Shown: positions 60,399-64,000 of the stretch, piece by piece
How positions within the stretch are numbered: position 1 is the stretch's first letter
Layout: the number at the start of each line of letters is the position of its first letter
Source of the DNA: Reyranella aquatilis
GTDB taxonomy: Bacteria; Pseudomonadota; Alphaproteobacteria; Reyranellales; Reyranellaceae
NCBI RefSeq assembly: GCF_020880995.1
Contig: NZ_JAJISD010000001.1
Span: 124,001-188,000, forward strand
Length of the DNA: 64,000 bases
Direction of reading: 5' to 3'
Program-made: the position numbers and the translations under genes
Notes under the pieces: generated by a model
The model's database searches: none
What the model saw: the letters and a program-made list of their open reading frames with translations, nothing else
What the model was told of the DNA's origin: nothing

Positions 60399-62696
60399 GT
60401 GAGTTTGATCTTTCGTTGGGCCGTACTGGCCATTGTTGCAATCCTGTCCTTGAGCGCGCCGGCACACGCCCAACGTGGTGCTGCGGCCGGCGGTACGATT
60501 GCCGGAATCCAGATCCAGGGAAATGTCCGCGCGGAGCCTGAGACCATCCGCTCGTATCTCCAGCTGAAGGTCGGCGAGCCTTTTGATGCGGCCGCCGCCG
60601 ATCGCTCGCTGAAGGCGCTGTTCGCGACCGGGCTGTTCTCGGATGTCGTGATCGAGATGCAGGGCTCGACCCTCGTCGTGAAGGTCACGGAGAACCCGAT
60701 CATCAATCGCGTCGTCTTCGAAGGGAACAAGAAGATCGACGACGACAAGCTGCGCGACGAGGTGCAGTCGAAACCACGCCAGGTCTACACGCGCGCGCGC
60801 GTCCAGGCTGACGTCGATCGCATCCTGACGATCTACCGTCGCGGCGGCCGCTACAATGCCTCCGTCGAGCCGAAGATCATCCGCCTGGAGCAGGGGCGCG
60901 TCGATCTGGTGTTCGAGATCAACGAAGGCGACGTGACCGGGGTCAAGCGCATCAGCTTCGTCGGCAACGAGGCCTTCGGCGACGGCACGCTACGTGGCAA
61001 GATCAGGACCACGGAGAGCGCCTGGTGGCGCTTCCTTTCCTCGGACGACCGCTTCGACCCGGACCGCCTGAACCTCGATCGCGAACTGCTGCGCAAGTTC
61101 TACCTTTCGGAGGGCTACGCCGATTTTCGCGTGGTATCCGCGGTCGCCGAACTCGCACCCAATCGTGAAGGGTTTTTCATCACCTTCACGATCAGCGAGG
61201 GCGAACGCTACAAGTTCGGCAAGATCGACGTCACCAGCCGCTTCCAGGGCCTCGACACCGACGTTCTCCAGACCTTCCTCACGATCGCCCCGGGAGACTG
61301 GTACGACGCCGATGCGGTCGAGAAGTCCGTCTCGAACATCCAGGAAGCGGTGGGCTCGCTGGGCTACGCCTTCGTGGAAGTGCGCCCCAACATCCGCCGC
61401 AACAAGGACAACAACACCGTCGATGTGACCTTCGACGTGCAGGAGGGCCCGCGCGTCTACGTCGAGCGAATCAACATCACGGGCAACACCCGCACGCTCG
61501 ACAAGGTCATCCGGCGCGAGTTCCGGCTGGCCGAGGGTGATGCGTTCAGCACGGCCAAGGTTCGTCGCAGCCAGCAGCGCCTCCGGAACCTTGGCTTCTT
61601 CGAGAAGGTCGACGTGTCGGCCGCGCCGGGATCCTCGCCGGACAAGACCAACCTCGAGGTCCAGGTGGTCGAGCAGAGCACCGGCGAAATCTCGTTCGGC
61701 GCCGGTTACTCCACGACCGCGGGCATCGTCGGCGACATCGCCATCAAGGAGCGCAACCTGCTCGGCAAGGGACAGGAAGCGCGTCTTGGCCTCTCGCTCG
61801 GAACGCTCAGCACCTCGATCGACCTCGGGTTCACCGAGCCGTACTTCATGGATCGGCAGATCTCGGCCGGTTTCGACATCTTCCGGACGTCGAACGACCG
61901 CCAGTCCGTCGCCAGCTACAGCGATCGCAGCCTTGGCTTCGCCCTGCGCGCCGGTTGGGCCTACTCCGAGGAGATCCGCCAGATCGTGCGCTACACGCTG
62001 CGCCAGACGGATATCTATAACGTCCAGCCCTGGGCCTCGCCGCTCATCCAGCAGAGTTCGGGTACGCAGGTGGTTTCCGAGCTATCGGAAACGATTCTCT
62101 GGGATACCCGCGACGTGCGCCTGAACACGACCAAGGGCTTCCTGGTGCGCAACACCATCGCGGTCGCCGGCGCAATCGGCACCGAGCAGTATCTGCGCAC
62201 CACGGCCGACGCGGTCTATTACAAGTCGCTCTTCGAGGACTTCGTCTGGTCGATCGGCGGCTCGGCCGGCCTGGTGGCGCCCTACAACGGCTCCTACATC
62301 CGCCTGAACAACCTGTTCTTCATCGGCGGCGACACGATGCGCGGCTTCTCGGTCGGCGGTATCGGCCCCCGCGATGCCAACACCACCGACTCGCTGGGCG
62401 GCCAGTACTATTACACCGGCACCACCGAGCTGTCCTATCCGCTGCCTCTGGTTCCCAAGGAAGTCGGCCTCCTGGGCAAGGCGTTCGTCGACGTGGGGTC
62501 GCTCTGGGGCGTCCAGGCGCAGAGTTATGCCGCCACGTCGGTGCTGACCTCCCAGTTGATGCGTATCTCGACCGGCGTCGGCGTCCAGTGGGTGTCGCCC
62601 TTCGGCCCGATCCGAATCGATTACGCAGTGCCGCTCCAGTACGAGTCGTGGGACAAGCAGCAGGCGATCCGCTTCAGCTTCGGTACACGCTTCTAG
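60399..62696 (+). CDS. bamA: Outer membrane protein assembly factor BamA
   Basis: The 765-residue BamA inserts beta-barrel proteins in the outer membrane. Signal peptide VSLIFRWAVLAIVAILSLSAPAHA with cleavage before Gln; five POTRA domains to about residue 420; then a 16-strand barrel with the lid-lock motif region MRGFSVGGIGPRD and the terminal aromatic residue (FSFGTRF). The GTG start at 60399 is chosen because it fits the signal peptide. The gene order rseP-bamA is conserved, but fabZ follows directly. Confidence 0.97.
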   Translation: MSLIFRWAVLAIVAILSLSAPAHAQRGAAAGGTIAGIQIQGNVRAEPETIRSYLQLKVGEPFDAAAADRSLKALFATGLFSDVVIEMQGSTLVVKVTENPIINRVVFEGNKKIDDDKLRDEVQSKPRQVYTRARVQADVDRILTIYRRGGRYNASVEPKIIRLEQGRVDLVFEINEGDVTGVKRISFVGNEAFGDGTLRGKIRTTESAWWRFLSSDDRFDPDRLNLDRELLRKFYLSEGYADFRVVSAVAELAPNREGFFITFTISEGERYKFGKIDVTSRFQGLDTDVLQTFLTIAPGDWYDADAVEKSVSNIQEAVGSLGYAFVEVRPNIRRNKDNNTVDVTFDVQEGPRVYVERINITGNTRTLDKVIRREFRLAEGDAFSTAKVRRSQQRLRNLGFFEKVDVSAAPGSSPDKTNLEVQVVEQSTGEISFGAGYSTTAGIVGDIAIKERNLLGKGQEARLGLSLGTLSTSIDLGFTEPYFMDRQISAGFDIFRTSNDRQSVASYSDRSLGFALRAGWAYSEEIRQIVRYTLRQTDIYNVQPWASPLIQQSSGTQVVSELSETILWDTRDVRLNTTKGFLVRNTIAVAGAIGTEQYLRTTADAVYYKSLFEDFVWSIGGSAGLVAPYNGSYIRLNNLFFIGGDTMRGFSVGGIGPRDANTTDSLGGQYYYTGTTELSYPLPLVPKEVGLLGKAFVDVGSLWGVQAQSYAATSVLTSQLMRISTGVGVQWVSPFGPIRIDYAVPLQYESWDKQQAIRFSFGTRF

Positions 62697-62717
62697 GCGG
62701 CACAAGAGGCCAAGGTC

Positions 62718-63194
62718 ATGAACGCCCACACCGAGAATGCCAGCAGCGTTACGGCGACATCCGTCGACATAAAGCGCATCCTGCAGATGATTCCGCATCG
62801 CTACCCGATGCTGATGGTCGACAGGGTCGTCGACATGCAGCTCGACCAGAGCGCCGTGGGCATCAAGAACGTCAGCATCAACGAGCCATTCTTCCAGGGT
62901 CACTTTCCCTCCGAGCCGGTGATGCCCGGGGTTCTGGTCGTCGAAGCGATGGCCCAGACGGCCTGCGTGCTCGTGGTCTCCACCTTCGGTTCCGATTCCG
63001 AGGGCAAGCTGGTCTACTTCATGTCGATCGACGGGGTGCGCTTCCGCCGGCCCGTCGTGCCGGGCGACAGGCTCGAACTGCACGTGCAGAAGATCCAGAG
63101 CCGCGCCAATGTCTGGAAGTTTTCCGGCAAAGCGATGGTCGACGGCAAGGTTGCCGCCGAGGCGACCTTCGCCGCGATGATCCGCGACCGCTAG
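62718..63194 (+). CDS. fabZ: 3-hydroxyacyl-[acyl-carrier-protein] dehydratase FabZ
   Basis: The 158-residue hot-dog dehydratase of fatty acid elongation. The catalytic His27 is in [14 protein letters not shown] and Glu76 in [26 protein letters not shown] precedes the latter. It usually sits between lpxD and lpxA; here it is 21 bp after bamA and 23 bp before a glyoxalase gene. Confidence 0.97.
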   Translation: MNAHTENASSVTATSVDIKRILQMIPHRYPMLMVDRVVDMQLDQSAVGIKNVSINEPFFQGHFPSEPVMPGVLVVEAMAQTACVLVVSTFGSDSEGKLVYFMSIDGVRFRRPVVPGDRLELHVQKIQSRANVWKFSGKAMVDGKVAAEATFAAMIRDR

Positions 63195-63217
63195 CCCGCT
63201 GACGACAAGGGAGAGGG

Positions 63218-63628
63218 ATGATGCCCGAGGCCGCCAACTATCGCATGCTGCACACGATGATCCGCGTTCGGGATCTCGACAAGTCACTGGCCTTCTATAC
63301 CGGTCCGATGGGCATGAAGCTGCTGCGCAAGCGCGATGTGCCGGACGGCAAGTACAGTCTCGCCTTCGTCGGCTACGGCGACGAGCCCGAGCACTGTGTC
63401 GTCGAGCTTACCTACAACTGGGACCAGGAAAAGCCCTACGAGCTGGGCACCGGCTTCGGCCATCTCGCGATCGGCGTGCCCGACGCCTACAAGCTGTGCG
63501 AGGAAGTCACCAAGGCCGGTGGCAAGGTCACGCGCCCGGCCGGTCCGGTGAAGTTCGGCACGACCGTGATCGCGTTCGTCGAGGATCCTGACGGCTACAA
63601 GATCGAGCTGATCGAACGGAAGGGCTGA
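63218..63628 (+). CDS. gloA: Lactoylglutathione lyase (glyoxalase I)
   Basis: The 136-residue VOC-fold enzyme isomerises the methylglyoxal-glutathione adduct. The metal ligands are in [14 protein letters not shown] (His), [14 protein letters not shown] (Glu), GFGHLAIGV (His) and [11 protein letters not shown] (Glu). The TYNW and YELGTGFGH segments are typical of GloA and not of methylmalonyl-CoA epimerase. Start ATG 63218 or 63221, behind GAGAGG. A terminator follows at 63737. Confidence 0.95.
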   Translation: MMPEAANYRMLHTMIRVRDLDKSLAFYTGPMGMKLLRKRDVPDGKYSLAFVGYGDEPEHCVVELTYNWDQEKPYELGTGFGHLAIGVPDAYKLCEEVTKAGGKVTRPAGPVKFGTTVIAFVEDPDGYKIELIERKG

Positions 63629-63736
63629 TCGGGCTGAGCTTCGCTCAGCCTGGGGAGCGGCAGGGCATTGCCCTCTGCAATGTCCGGAAGCGCCGACGGC
63701 AGAACGACCACCCGAGGCACGAGCCCCGCAACGAAA

Positions 63737-63758
63737 AAGGCCCGCGATCGCGGGCCTT
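63737..63758. terminator. Bidirectional terminator between gloA and the small membrane protein
   Basis: A perfect 9-bp stem AAGGCCCGC/GCGGGCCTT with loop GATC. The minus-strand side ends in TTTTTCGTT, a good tail; the plus side continues TCATTCGTT. It lies between converging genes. Confidence 0.75.
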
Positions 63759-63779
63759 CATTCGTTCAGGCCCTTCGGC

Positions 63780-63989
63780 CTAGAAGAACCGCCAGTTCGA
63801 GACGATCAGGCCCAGCAGCGCGCCGGTCGCCCCCGTAATGACGACGAACAGCCAGGTCCGCAGGCCCGTCGGGCGAAAGTTGTCGTTCGCCGCAGGACCA
63901 AGCCGCACGATCCGCTGCTTGGTCCTCGGTGTCTGGACGGCCGCCCAGGATGTTTCCCCCCGGTGCGGCCCAAAAGATGATTTCACCAT
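63780..63989 (-). CDS. Small single-pass membrane protein, hypothetical
   Basis: A 69-residue frame: a polar, basic N-terminal half (SSFGPHRGETSW, RTKQRIVRLGPAANDNFRP) followed by one transmembrane helix near the C-terminus (LRTWLFVVITGATGALLGLIVSNW), giving a tail-anchored topology. The family is unknown; AANDNFRP-type tags occur in short alphaproteobacterial proteins. The terminator just beyond its stop supports expression. Only 11 bases of upstream sequence are in the window. Confidence 0.6.
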   Translation of the reverse strand: MVKSSFGPHRGETSWAAVQTPRTKQRIVRLGPAANDNFRPTGLRTWLFVVITGATGALLGLIVSNWRFF

Positions 63990-64000
63990 GTCGCTTCCCT

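Overview
The window is GC-rich, gene-dense chromosomal DNA from an alphaproteobacterium. Evidence includes a complete 14-gene nuo operon followed by birA-coaX-rnj-mce-DUF1467, the order proS-lolCE-lolD-dnaE, rpsB-tsf-pyrH-frr-uppS-cdsA-dxr-rseP-bamA-fabZ, tig-clpP-clpX-lon-hup, and glnB-glnA. Gene content would fit a Rhodospirillales or Reyranella-like lineage, but genus is a guess.

Positions 1-7572 hold the most unusual locus. A tightly coupled five-gene operon (1857-7572) encodes a small acyl carrier protein, an acyl-CoA dehydrogenase-like flavoprotein, an amino acid:[carrier protein] ligase (a seryl-tRNA synthetase relative with the zinc ligands Cys-Glu-Cys), a DUF1839 protein and a GH2 beta-mannosidase-like protein. 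All four junctions overlap. A divergent gene (1716 to beyond the left edge) encodes two fused alpha/beta-hydrolase domains, the first without a catalytic serine. My reading is a dedicated aminoacyl-thioester pathway: load an amino acid on the carrier, perhaps oxidise it, transfer it to an acceptor (possibly a sugar), then process the product. The product is unknown.

Positions 7569-9625 (minus) carry a coupled CaiB-type CoA transferase and a MaoC/FAS1-like dehydratase. An AT-richer orphan secreted or membrane protein (9726-10172) lies between two terminators. The glnB-glnA operon (minus) follows, with a good sigma-54 promoter and an inverted repeat. Next come an aminotransferase, three tandem paralogous TetR regulators, tRNA-His, nnr, tRNA-Leu and the protein quality-control cluster tig, clpP, clpX, lon and hup.

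From 23893, tRNA-Val and tRNA-Asp precede nuoA-N (24230-38345) and five genes reading on without meaningful gaps (birA, coaX, RNase J, methylmalonyl-CoA epimerase, DUF1467). After a terminator and a roughly 200-nt gap with possible RNA structure come a purine permease on the minus strand, proS, two Lol permeases, LolD, dnaE and a DUF72 protein. The last block (53116-63194) covers translation (rpsB, tsf, frr), UMP kinase, isoprenoid and phospholipid precursors (uppS, cdsA, dxr), envelope biogenesis (rseP, bamA) and fabZ. The lpxD and lpxA genes that usually flank fabZ here are absent. A glyoxalase and a small membrane protein close the window. No CRISPR array, insertion sequence, prophage or rRNA was seen, and no gene-free stretch exceeds 300 bases.
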